From: CALBPI01 sp045110335
GTDB lineage: Bacteria > Pseudomonadota > Gammaproteobacteria > Steroidobacterales > Woeseiaceae
Assembly: GCA_045110335.1 (NCBI GenBank)
Contig: JBGCGB010000054.1
Coordinates: 7,491 to 71,490, forward strand
DNA length: 64,000 nt
Direction: 5' to 3'
The position numbers and the translations under genes were made by a program. Below are positions 28,047-37,000 of the stretch, in pieces; within the stretch, counting starts at the first letter, position 1; the number at the start of each line of letters is the position of its first letter. A model generated the notes under the pieces. That model was not told the origin of the DNA. It did not search any database and saw only the letters and a list, made by a program, of their open reading frames with translations.

Positions 28047-29933
28047 ATGTCATCGTTTGCCCAACTCCAACGCCTCTGTGTCGCCAGCTTGATCGGCCTT
28101 GGTCTGACGATCTCCGCCCAAGCCCAGCAAACCGCCAAACCGGTGTTGCATGGTCAACACTGGGTAGCCGTCACCGGCAAGCCATTGGCGGCAACAGCAG
28201 GGGCGCTTACTTTTGCCAAAGGTGGCAACGCAATCGACTCGGCTTGCGCCATGTTAGCGGCGACCTCAACAATGTGGGACACGCTGGGTTGGGGTGGCGA
28301 AACGCAAGCACTTATCTATAACCCGAAAACCGGCAAGGTTATCGGCATCAATGCATTGGGCGTTGCGCCTACCGGCGCGACCGCCGGGTTCTTCAAGGAA
28401 CAGGGGCTTCAATATCCACCCGAATACGGTCCGCTCGCCGCCGTAACGCCGGGCACACCGGGCGGGCTCATGGTGATGCTCGCAGAGTACGGCAACCTCA
28501 GTCTGAAAGAGGTTTTAGAACCCGCGATGCAAATGGCAGCCGGCTACCCGATTGAGAAATCGCAGGCAGACAACATGGAGCGTCGGCGCGCTGTGCTGCA
28601 ACAGTGGTCTTATTCACGCAACGTTTTCTTACCGCATCTCACGGCAGATGACGAACAACGCGCGGCCCCTGAAGCGGGCGAAGTGTTTCGGCAAACGGAC
28701 TTGTTGGCGACCTTACAAAAGCTAGTTGATACGGAACAGCAGGCTTTAGCTGATGGAAAAACCAGAAGCGAAGCTATCTATGCGGCCTACGACCGCTTCT
28801 ACCGCGGGGACATCGCCGAAGAGCTCATTCGCGCGTCGTCCGAGTACGGTGGACTGATGACACTGGAAGACCTCGACCAATGGCAAGTTCACATTGAGGA
28901 GCCCGTCAGCACCAACTACAAAGGTTATGAAGTCTACAAACTGACCACCTGGGTGCAGGGTCCGGTCATGCTACAAGCACTCAACATTTTGGAAGAGATT
29001 GACCTGAAAGCGATGGGTTACAACACGGCGCGCTATATTCATACGCTCTACCAAGCCATGAATCTGGCATTTGCCGATCGGGACTTTTATTACGGCGACC
29101 CTTATGTGCCGCCAGCAGAACCCATTCAGGGATTGTTGTCGAAGAAATATGCGGCTAAGCGTCGTGCACAGATCGATCCCGAGCAAAACAATCCCGATAC
29201 GAAACCCGGCGACCCCTATCCGTTTCAACGCGGCAAGAACCCGTTCCTGGATTTGCTTGAACAGTGGTCACCGATTCCACCGAAAGCCGATGCCGATGGC
29301 ACGGACGGTTTCCAACAAGCAAACCTCATGAGCGATGAAGAGGCCTTCCGTGCAGGCACGACGTCCATTCAGGCGGCCGACAAAGAAGGCTGGGTGATTT
29401 CGATTACACCGAGTGGCGGCTGGATACCGGCTTTCATTGCCGGTGAGACTGGCGTTGGACTTAGCCAACGTATGCAGAGTTTTGTGCTCGACGAAGGATT
29501 GAACCCCTACAACGTCGTTCAGCCCGGCCAACGGCCGCGTGCGACATTAACGCCAACGATCGCGTTAAAAGACGGCAAACCGTTCATGGCTTTCTCGGTG
29601 CAGGGCGGCGATACGCAAGACCAGAATCTACTGCAGTTCTTTTTGAACATCGTGGAGTTCGGCATGAACGTGCAACAAGCGGCTGAAGCGCACAACATCA
29701 CGAGCTACCAGATGCAAAGCTCATTTGGCGCGCATGTATCGGAGCCGGGACGCTTGGACTTAAGCCGCCAAATCCCCGAGTGGGTGCACAATGACCTGCG
29801 TGATCGGGGTTACGACGTGAAAAGTGTAGAGCGCACATACAGTCCTATCACGGCGATCTGGTTTGATCGCGAAAATGGCACATTGTGGGGTGGCGCTAGC
29901 GACTATGGCGAAGACTACGGCGTTGCCTGGTAG
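28047..29933 (+). CDS. Gamma-glutamyltransferase family Ntn-hydrolase, exported
   Basis: This 628-residue protein has a signal peptide ending ISAQAQ. It has the family's large-subunit motifs (GGNAIDSACAML, AVTPGTPGG). The probable autocleavage site AGTTSIQAAD (about residue 437) would expose the N-terminal catalytic Thr of the small subunit. Canonical GGTs have TTH here, and this one has TTS. The downstream RATLTPTIALKDG and SVQGGD regions fit the family. GGTs cleave gamma-glutamyl bonds such as that in glutathione in the periplasm. The changed site and moderate similarity leave an acylase-like specificity possible. Confidence 0.85.
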   Translation: MSSFAQLQRLCVASLIGLGLTISAQAQQTAKPVLHGQHWVAVTGKPLAATAGALTFAKGGNAIDSACAMLAATSTMWDTLGWGGETQALIYNPKTGKVIGINALGVAPTGATAGFFKEQGLQYPPEYGPLAAVTPGTPGGLMVMLAEYGNLSLKEVLEPAMQMAAGYPIEKSQADNMERRRAVLQQWSYSRNVFLPHLTADDEQRAAPEAGEVFRQTDLLATLQKLVDTEQQALADGKTRSEAIYAAYDRFYRGDIAEELIRASSEYGGLMTLEDLDQWQVHIEEPVSTNYKGYEVYKLTTWVQGPVMLQALNILEEIDLKAMGYNTARYIHTLYQAMNLAFADRDFYYGDPYVPPAEPIQGLLSKKYAAKRRAQIDPEQNNPDTKPGDPYPFQRGKNPFLDLLEQWSPIPPKADADGTDGFQQANLMSDEEAFRAGTTSIQAADKEGWVISITPSGGWIPAFIAGETGVGLSQRMQSFVLDEGLNPYNVVQPGQRPRATLTPTIALKDGKPFMAFSVQGGDTQDQNLLQFFLNIVEFGMNVQQAAEAHNITSYQMQSSFGAHVSEPGRLDLSRQIPEWVHNDLRDRGYDVKSVERTYSPITAIWFDRENGTLWGGASDYGEDYGVAW

Positions 29934-29945
29934 GACGACCCTGCC

Positions 29946-30416
29946 TTAATACCGGATACCCGCTTTCCTGAAAACGGCGGCTAGCATCCAGAGCGGTCCG
30001 ATCATCAAGAACTGTATATCTTCAAAGAAAGATGGCTTTTGGCCTTCAATTTGATGACCGATGAACTGCCCGATCCAAGCGACCACGAAAACCGTCGCTG
30101 ACGAGACGACGAGTGACACGGGTAGTGAGCTCATCCAGGCCACAATCGCGATAATAGCGAGCACGACGGGTAGCATCCCCAGCGCGAGTTTGACCGACAG
30201 CTTCAGGTAATAGAGCATTGCGGCAAACAAAAACAGGCTACCCCAGTTCAACCACGGTGAAAGTTTGGCGAATGCCTCGGGCACAGGAATAGCCCACATC
30301 AGTCCGACGACGCTGACGACAATCGCTGGCACGCAGATCCAATGCAGGCGTTTGTTGACGACATTCTGGTGACTAACCGCATAAGCATCTAACCAATTTT
30401 GAGCACTCTTCCCCAT
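29946..30416 (-). CDS. DUF962/Mpo1-like membrane protein
   Basis: This 156-residue protein has four hydrophobic segments. The N-terminal motif HQNVVNKRLHWICVP and the later GHQIEGQKPSFFEDIQFLMIGPLW are hallmarks of the DUF962/YGL010w (Mpo1) family. The yeast member is an Fe-dependent 2-hydroxy fatty acid dioxygenase, and the conserved His residues are present here. The ATG at 30416, with GAGAAGAGAG just upstream, is preferred over an in-frame GTG at 30536. It converges with the GGT-family gene and is divergent from the ChaC-like gene. Confidence 0.85.
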   Translation of the reverse strand: MGKSAQNWLDAYAVSHQNVVNKRLHWICVPAIVVSVVGLMWAIPVPEAFAKLSPWLNWGSLFLFAAMLYYLKLSVKLALGMLPVVLAIIAIVAWMSSLPVSLVVSSATVFVVAWIGQFIGHQIEGQKPSFFEDIQFLMIGPLWMLAAVFRKAGIRY

Positions 30417-30632
30417 CTCTCTTCTCTCATCTATTTTTGGATTCCAACGTTTTAGGTCAATCCTACACACCCGTTCCATCACTGTACGTAAGCATCCGCA
30501 TTGGTCCAACGCCGGCTGCGGAGGCTTTTCGCTCACATACAGATTCGCTTGGGCTGTTTTCGATAGACCGATTGTAGCGCCAATAGACTTGGCTTTGCAT
30601 GCTCAACCCGGCGCCATGTCCCTTCAGACGGT

Positions 30633-31196
30633 ATGATCCAGACGATGCAACTTAAGAATACTAAAACGGCCGAGCTTAAAGATAAATACTGGGTGTTTGG
30701 CTATGGCTCATTGATTTGGAAACAGGATTTTCCGTATCAGGATATCCAGCCCGCCTACATTAAGGGTTGGTCGCGACGGCTTTGGCAGGGTTCGCATGAT
30801 CACCGCGGGACGCCCGATAATCCGGGCCGCGTAGCCACGATTATTCGAACGCCGGCGGCATCCTGTGCAGGCGTTGCCGTCAGCATCAACAAACGCGTGT
30901 TCGATCATCTCGACTACCGCGAAAAGAATGGTTACGAACGTCATCAGGTAGAGATTTTCTTAGCCGACAGGATGGTGACCGGGACGACCTATGTCGGCTC
31001 GCCAGATAATCATGCGTTCTTCGGCGAAGCATCCGACGAAGCCATCATCGCTCAGGTTATGCGCTCTGCCGGGGAAAGCGGCGAAAACCTGGACTACTTG
31101 CTCGCGCTCGCCGAATCACTTTGTGAGCTCAAGATCAAAGATGAGCACATCGGACGCCTCGCGAGTAAAGTCCGACGCTTGATGCGTTCCAGTTGA
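30633..31196 (+). CDS. ChaC-like gamma-glutamylcyclotransferase
   Basis: The 187-residue protein has the cyclotransferase signature YWVFGYGSLIWK near residue 18. The following motif GWSRRLWQGSHDHRGTPDNPGRV identifies the ChaC branch, which degrades glutathione to 5-oxoproline and Cys-Gly in the cytoplasm. The candidate catalytic Glu lies in YREKNGY. It is divergent from the DUF962 gene. A second in-frame ATG lies 12 bp downstream; neither has a strong Shine-Dalgarno. Confidence 0.92.
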   Translation: MIQTMQLKNTKTAELKDKYWVFGYGSLIWKQDFPYQDIQPAYIKGWSRRLWQGSHDHRGTPDNPGRVATIIRTPAASCAGVAVSINKRVFDHLDYREKNGYERHQVEIFLADRMVTGTTYVGSPDNHAFFGEASDEAIIAQVMRSAGESGENLDYLLALAESLCELKIKDEHIGRLASKVRRLMRSS

Positions 31197-31234
31197 TGCC
31201 TGTCAAAAGACCACAAGCCGACAGTAACGACACA

Positions 31235-31501
31235 CTAGCGTAACTGACTGTCTTTGCTGCCGCGGCGGTTGTATAGCGCATGCGCTTTATTTTGCTCGTC
31301 TTGACTCGCCTGACAAGCAATGCAAAACCGGACTCCGGGCACGGCCACGCGTCGTGCCTCGGGGATTTCGGCATCACATGCTTCGCAATGGGTGAGACTG
31401 TCGCCTTTTGGCAAGCGGTCACGCGCCCGATCGATCGCATCGGCAATCGTCGCGTCTATCTGATCTTGTACAGCACCGTCTTTTGCAAACCCGCCTGCCA
31501 T
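31235..31501 (-). CDS. DksA/TraR-type zinc-finger protein, YbiI-like
   Basis: This 88-residue protein has a C4 zinc finger (CEAC and CIAC, residues about 41-65) and the conserved tail YNRRGSKDSQLR. The whole length and termini match the E. coli YbiI class of short DksA/TraR proteins. The ATG at 31501 is favoured over a GTG one codon earlier; AGAGGT lies upstream. Short members lack the DksA coiled coil and their role is poorly defined; RNA polymerase binding is possible. Confidence 0.92.
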   Translation of the reverse strand: MAGGFAKDGAVQDQIDATIADAIDRARDRLPKGDSLTHCEACDAEIPEARRVAVPGVRFCIACQASQDEQNKAHALYNRRGSKDSQLR

Positions 31502-31574
31502 CACTCACACCTCTTACCATTGAGCATGGCGATCAGTGTAGCAGCATAACCAACGTTACTTTACGGGCAAGTTA

Positions 31575-31590
31575 TGTGACGCCGAGCACA
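31575..31590. promoter_or_regulatory. CRP-like site upstream of the propeptide gene
   Basis: TGTGACGCCGAGCACA matches TGTGA-N6-TCACA at 9 of 10 defined positions. It is 131 bp upstream of the ATG at 31722. The enclosing sequence TTATGTGACGC recurs at 32060-32070 upstream of the protease gene, with the same distance to a shared 16-mer. Binding by a CRP/Vfr protein is inferred. Confidence 0.5.
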
Positions 31591-31674
31591 TCAACGCTGA
31601 TCGCCAATCGGCCTCTACACTCCATACGAAAACCATCAGATGTTCTAATTTCCCCTCAACAGAAAAACGCAGTT

Positions 31675-31690
31675 TACGGACGGATACCGG
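31675..31690 (+). repeat. 16-bp leader repeat, copy 1
   Basis: TACGGACGGATACCGG is identical to 32164-32179. It lies 31 bp before the ATG of the propeptide-like gene, probably in the 5' untranslated region. It contains two overlapping ACGGA units, reminiscent of CsrA/RsmA contact sites, but a DNA-binding site is equally possible. Confidence 0.75.
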
Positions 31691-31721
31691 ACATTGCCCC
31701 CGCTTTTAGCCGAGGATCACA

Positions 31722-32030
31722 ATGGACATCCGTACCACGAAGAAACTGGTGGGTGCCACTTTGGCGCTCACATTAGGCAGCAGCCTGCTGATCGCTGCCA
31801 CAATCGAACCGCCCATCAACAACATGAGCTACATCGTTTCGGCGAGTACGCTAGCTGACGCGCGAGCAGCCGTCGACGCCGTCGATGGAACCGTTGATAG
31901 CGAACTCCAAACCATCAAAGCGGTTACCGCCTCCCTGACTGAGCAGCAGGTCACGAAACTCAATTCACTGCCGATTGAGTTGACTGTTTTCGCTGATCGT
32001 ACCGCGATCAAAGAAGTTGAAGATCAGTAA
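31722..32030 (+). CDS. Free-standing subtilase-propeptide-like exported protein
   Basis: This 102-residue protein has a signal peptide (residues 1 to about 28). After it, YIVSAST...TVFAD aligns without gaps to residues 37-92 of the protease encoded 180 bp downstream, with 27 of 56 positions identical by eye. That protease segment sits where an I9-type inhibitor propeptide normally lies. The protein has no protease domain, so it may act in trans as a folding helper or inhibitor of the protease. GAGGAT lies 4 bp before the ATG. Its promoter region is a duplicate of the protease's. Function is inferred from this similarity only. Confidence 0.82.
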   Translation: MDIRTTKKLVGATLALTLGSSLLIAATIEPPINNMSYIVSASTLADARAAVDAVDGTVDSELQTIKAVTASLTEQQVTKLNSLPIELTVFADRTAIKEVEDQ

Positions 32031-32062
32031 ACACGAGGGCTTAAGACTTTACAGCGCCATTA

Positions 32063-32078
32063 TGTGACGCAGGTCAAG
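32063..32078. promoter_or_regulatory. CRP-like site upstream of the protease gene
   Basis: TGTGACGCAGGTCAAG matches TGTGA-N6-TCACA at 8 of 10 positions. It begins 101 bp before the second 16-mer; the first copy begins 100 bp before its 16-mer. The paired arrangement makes chance less likely than either site alone. Confidence 0.45.
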
Positions 32079-32163
32079 TTTTCAACCGGACCCACAAAAC
32101 GAGTCGGTCGGCGATCGACCGAAGAACAGAGACAATAGCTCCACGATTTAGAACCAGTGCATG

Positions 32164-32179
32164 TACGGACGGATACCGG
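32164..32179 (+). repeat. 16-bp leader repeat, copy 2
   Basis: TACGGACGGATACCGG is identical to copy 1 at 31675-31690, and in both copies CATTG follows closely. It lies 30 bp before the protease ATG at 32210. The conserved position in two leaders suggests a shared regulatory element. Confidence 0.75.
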
Positions 32180-32209
32180 CGCATTGAAATTTTGAGAAAG
32201 AATGTATCC

Positions 32210-33982
32210 ATGAAAAATTATCTACTATGCATTGTTAGCGTCTTGTTGCTCGGGGAAGCCGGGTTGCAAGCAGTTAACCTGACCGGACAACCAACCGAAA
32301 CACCAGTGACGGAGCGTTACATCGTGTCAGCCGACTCGATGGCCTTAGCCCGCGATTCTGTGACCAATATCGACGGTATCGTCACCGGCGAATTGGCTTT
32401 GATTGATGCGGTTGCCGCCAATCTGAACCCACAGCAGGTCGCCACGCTGAGCATGGCAGACAGCTCGGTAACCTTATTTGCCGATCACGCTGTTGTTGCC
32501 AACAGCAAGAAACTGCAGAAAGCCGCAGCAGTAGCCGCTGAGACTACGATAAAGATCGACCCGACGGAATACCAGGCTTACGCCGATCAAATTGGTGCTG
32601 CTGCTTTACATGAGCAAGGCATCACCGGTGAAGGCGTTACGATAGCCATTGTTGATTCGGGCATCTGGAAGTCCGAAACAGGCAGCGGCGTTAGTGACCG
32701 CGTTCTCGCCAGAGTCGACTCGACGGGTGATGCTATTGAAGTGTTCACGAAAGAAGTTAGGCATTATTCGACTGATAAAAAGCTTCGTAGTATGGATCAG
32801 CAGGATAGTGACACCGATATAGACCTCGATTTCATCGATGAAATTGAAATTCAAGATGACAGCTACGGCCATGGAACTCATATCGCTTCGGTCGTTGCCA
32901 GTAATTTCCAATCAGACGATGGAAAATACGAAGGCGTCGCACCAGGCGCGAACATCATCGCGTTGAAAGCGTTCAATAAAGAGGGCCGTGGAACCTACGT
33001 GAGCGTCATCACCGCGATCAATTGGGCGGTCGAGAACCGGACAGCCTACAACATCCGTGTACTGAATCTTTCGTTGAGTGCCGCACCCAGCTCTTTCTAC
33101 TGGGAAGACCCGCTCGCGAAAGCCGTCATGGCCGCCTGGGATGCAGGTATTGTGGTCGTTGCATCAGCTGGTAACGATGGCCCCGACTATTTCTCCATTG
33201 GCGTGCCAGGCAACGTGCCCCAAATCATCACCGTTGGCGCGACCAGCGACAACTACACGCCCAACGACGACAGCGATGACTTCGTGACCTCATTCTCGGG
33301 TGCAGGACCAACGCCGGCCGGGTTCTTAAAGCCGGAAATTGTCGCGCCGGGCGGGCATATCGTTGGGCGAATGTCTAACAACGCACAGATTGCTATAGAC
33401 CACCCCGGATCCAAAAACAAAGACGCTTTTGCGATGTCTGGCACATCACAATCGGCTGCGGTAGTCAGCGGCGCGGTCGCCCTGATGCTTCAGGCGGACC
33501 CCTCATTAACGCCAGAAAATGTTAAATGTCGGCTCATTTCTGCCGCTATCCCAATGAGTACTAAAGATGGGTCGGCAAATGAAAGCGTTCTTCGCCAGGG
33601 AAGTGGTTTGGTTCAAGTGGATCAGGCTGTTCAGAGCAACGCCAGTGACTGCGGGACCGCAGGCGCCAGCGTCGTCATGGACGATAGTGGCACCGAGCGC
33701 CTCGTCGGTCCGGTAAAGCGCGATAGCAATGGCGATTTCTATTGGGAAGATGCTTTCGGGCAGCGTTACGCGGAGACCGATGGTTACGTCTGGAGCCAAG
33801 GCTATGTCTGGGCGCAAGGCTATGTCTGGGCTCAAGGCTACATCTGGGCACAGGGCTATATCTGGGCGCAAAGCTATATTTGGGCACAGGGCTATGTTTG
33901 GGGCCAGGGATACATCTGGGGTCAACGGACTTCGCTCCGCGGGGCGTCTATTGATGTCAATCGCTGGGTCGAACACGAGTAA
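32210..33982 (+). CDS. Subtilisin-like (S8) serine protease with YxWxQG repeats
   Basis: This is a 590-residue exported protease. A signal peptide (1 to about 22) and propeptide (about 37-95) precede the S8 catalytic domain (about 118-470). The triad is visible as Asp149 (IAIVDSG), His221 (GHGTH) and Ser413 (SGTSQSA), with the oxyanion Asn322 in SAGNDGP. An insert of acidic residues lies between Asp and His. Residues 526-572 are eight tandem six-residue units Y-[VI]-W-[SAG]-Q-G. The ATG at 32210 (GAGAAAG upstream) is preferred to an in-frame TTG at 32192. It is followed after 24 bp by a GGDEF-EAL sensor gene, probably co-transcribed. Confidence 0.93.
   Translation: MKNYLLCIVSVLLLGEAGLQAVNLTGQPTETPVTERYIVSADSMALARDSVTNIDGIVTGELALIDAVAANLNPQQVATLSMADSSVTLFADHAVVANSKKLQKAAAVAAETTIKIDPTEYQAYADQIGAAALHEQGITGEGVTIAIVDSGIWKSETGSGVSDRVLARVDSTGDAIEVFTKEVRHYSTDKKLRSMDQQDSDTDIDLDFIDEIEIQDDSYGHGTHIASVVASNFQSDDGKYEGVAPGANIIALKAFNKEGRGTYVSVITAINWAVENRTAYNIRVLNLSLSAAPSSFYWEDPLAKAVMAAWDAGIVVVASAGNDGPDYFSIGVPGNVPQIITVGATSDNYTPNDDSDDFVTSFSGAGPTPAGFLKPEIVAPGGHIVGRMSNNAQIAIDHPGSKNKDAFAMSGTSQSAAVVSGAVALMLQADPSLTPENVKCRLISAAIPMSTKDGSANESVLRQGSGLVQVDQAVQSNASDCGTAGASVVMDDSGTERLVGPVKRDSNGDFYWEDAFGQRYAETDGYVWSQGYVWAQGYVWAQGYIWAQGYIWAQSYIWAQGYVWGQGYIWGQRTSLRGASIDVNRWVEHE
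33785..33925 (+). repeat. Eight 18-bp tandem units encoding YxWxQG
   Basis: The 141-bp array near the protease 3' end has an 18-bp period of the form TAY-RTY-TGG-NNN-CAR-GGN. Units differ at third positions while the amino acids are kept, so selection acts on the peptide. The encoded aromatic strand repeat may bind the cell surface, a ligand or itself; this is unproven. Confidence 0.9.
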
Positions 33983-34006
33983 TGAATGCCGGAGGAGCAT
34001 ATCCGC

Positions 34007-37000
34007 ATGAGGCCGTCGGCTAGACAGCGGAAATTTCCTCTGCAATGCGCGACATGGCGAGTGCTTGCCCTTTGGGCAGCGCTCGTTTTGTCGTTCGGCG
34101 TTACTGCGCACGCACAGACATCGCGACTCCAACCGATGGTGTTCTCCCATCTGGACATCGAAGATGGGCTCTCGCAAGGAACCGTCACCGAAGTCTTTCA
34201 GGATCAACTCGGATTCATTTGGCTGGGCACAGAAAGCGGGCTCAACCGCTACGACGGAAATGACGTCGAGCGTTTCGTTCAGGATCGCCGGAATCAATCA
34301 GCCCTCGTCAACGATTTCATTTGGGACATCGCCGACGATGCATCGGGCGATATCTGGGTCGCAACGGATGGCGGCGGCGTATCCGTTTACGACCAGGCAA
34401 CGGGTACGTTCTCGCATCATCGTCATGATCCATCTAACGAGAATTCGATCAGCAGCGATACCACGCGAAGTGTTTTGGTCGATCGCGACGGCATTGTTTG
34501 GATCGGCACACGAGATGCTGGCCTGAACAGATTGGATCGCACATCGAACTCAATCATCCGTTACACGCTCTCCAACCCGAACCTATCGGTACCACCCACG
34601 GCGACGGTATTCGACATTATTCAGGCGATCGATGGCGGCCTTTGGTTTGCCACCAATGAAGGCCTCTATCACAAGCCCTACGGCAATCAGACCATGCGGC
34701 GCTACGACAGCGATAATGGCCTATCCGGCGACACCGCCATCACGGTCGTCGAAGACAGCGACGGGCTTATTTGGATAGGCACCTATGAAAACGGGCTTAA
34801 TGCCCTAAATCTGAAAACCGGCGTGATTGAACACTTTCGACATGACCCGGAAAACAGCAACTCGATTGCGGGCAACTACATTCGCGATTTGATGCAGGAC
34901 AACAATGGCCGTCTATGGGCAGCAACCAGCCAGGGTCTGAGCTTGTATTGCCCGGATGATCATGGCGGCTTCGACAATTACCGAAAAGAACGCACCAATC
35001 CGACCGGACTCGCCAGCAGCTATGTCATGGATTTGTTCCAGGATAGCAGCGGCATTCTTTGGGTGGGCACAAGAGGCGCCGGCGTCGCCATGTGGAGTCC
35101 GCGCAGTTGGTCTTTGGGTTTGACTCAGGCACCTGAACTTGTCGATAGCATGATTACCGCATTTGCCGCCGATGGCGCCGGCACTTTGTGGATCGGTACG
35201 ATGGGTGCAGGCTTACAACAATATTCGACCGAAACGGGTGAGCTGGTTCCGGCGGCCGAGCTGTTCGACCAAGACATCGCCAACATCCGCACCATGTCGT
35301 TGCTATTGGATTCGCGCGGACACCTCTGGATCGGCACCATGGCGCAAGGTCTGCTCGCGCTGGATTTGGACACCGGTTCGATACGTCGCTTCAAGCATGA
35401 CCCCGACGACCCTGAAAGTTTATCCACGAATGGCATCATGTCCATATTCGAGGACCAAGACGGTAGCGTCTGGGCCGGCACTTTTGGTGGCGGTCTCAAT
35501 CAGATCAATGTCATGGATGGCCGCGTACGACGAATATCGGTATCCGGACCGATCGGTGACACGTTCTCTCGATCACGCATCACCGCAATCACGCAAGATC
35601 ACCTAGACAGGCTTTGGCTTGCTACTGACGGAGATGGCGTCTTTAGCTACCAAATAAACGATCTAGAACTGACCCAATACCTAACCAGCGAAACGGATAC
35701 GACGACAATCAGCGAAAACCGTCTCTACGCCATCTTTTTTGATACCGACAGCCAACGGCTTTGGGCGGGCACTGCCGGGCGCGGCCTCGATTGGGCAGCG
35801 CTTGGAGATACGCTCCAGACGGAGATAAGATTCAACAACTTCTCCAAGGCAAATGGCCTCTCTGACAATGTCATCTATGGCATTGAACGCGGCAATGACG
35901 GTCATCTTTGGTTTAGCACCAACAATGGCTTGATCAATTTCGAATGGTCGACGAAAACGGTCCACACCTTGCATCGTCGTCATGGCCTGCAAGGCGAAGA
36001 ATTTAACTTTGGTGCACATCACCGTGGTCCCGATGGTCAACTGTTTTTTGGCGGGGCGAATGGATTCAACGCCTTCCATCCCGATCAATTTGAAGCCTCC
36101 GGTACGGCACCGCGAGTTCGAATTTCTTCAATTCATATCAACAGCACACCCTATTCAACAGACGGTTTGCTGGCCAATACACAAACGCTCGAACTGCCCC
36201 ATGATCAAAACATCATTGCGGTAGAGGCTTCCGTCCTGCATTTCGTCGATCCTGCCAGAAATCTGATCAGCTATTTCCTGGAGGGTTTTGACACGCAATG
36301 GAGCGAGCCCGGTACGGATAAACGCTTCACCTACACCAATCTGGACTCGGGAAGTTACACGCTGCGTATCCGTGGCGTCAGTAGCAGTGGCATCGAAAGC
36401 GAATCACCGGTTTCGCTGACCATCGTGATCAAACCAGCGCCATGGGCGACATGGTGGGCGTATTTGATCTACGTGCTGTCGGTCGCGCTAACAATTTTTC
36501 TTGGCATGCGTTGGTATCATCGAAGAATCAACAAACACGCAAGGATCAAACGTCTTGCAGAAAGTGACCCGTTGACCGGACTGTGCAATCGCAATCGCTT
36601 TATGGATCTTGTGATCGCCGCGGGTCAACAATACAGTTCGATGCCTAACAATGTTGTCGTGGTCGCGATCGATTTCAATCATATCAAGAGGGTCAATGAC
36701 AGCTTTGGACATGAATCCGGCGACCTTTCGTTAAAAGCCTTGGGGAACCGTCTGATCCATCTCGTTGCCGAAGCGGTTCCGATTGACGACCAGTCAGAAA
36801 CAGCGCGACTTAGTGGCGATGAGTTCAGTGTTCTATTGACCGGCAATTCGGCCATTAGCTCCGCGCACCGTCTCGCTGAGCAAATCATTGCGCAGTTCTC
36901 GGAATCCATCGTCAATGGCAACACCCGAGTCAATCTGCCGACCAGTGTTGGCATCGCCATCGGCAGTACCAATGAAATGCATGCCTTGCTCAAAAACGCA

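Noticed and set aside
33785..33925. Tandem 18-bp repeats considered as a CRISPR array
   Set aside because: The repeats are directly adjacent without spacers, lie in frame within a protease gene and vary at third codon positions.
33506..34297. A 263-codon open frame on the minus strand opposite the protease repeats and the sensor start
   Set aside because: It is antisense to two well-supported genes. Its Pro/Asp/Ile-rich repeats simply mirror the YxWxQG array, and there is no ribosome site.
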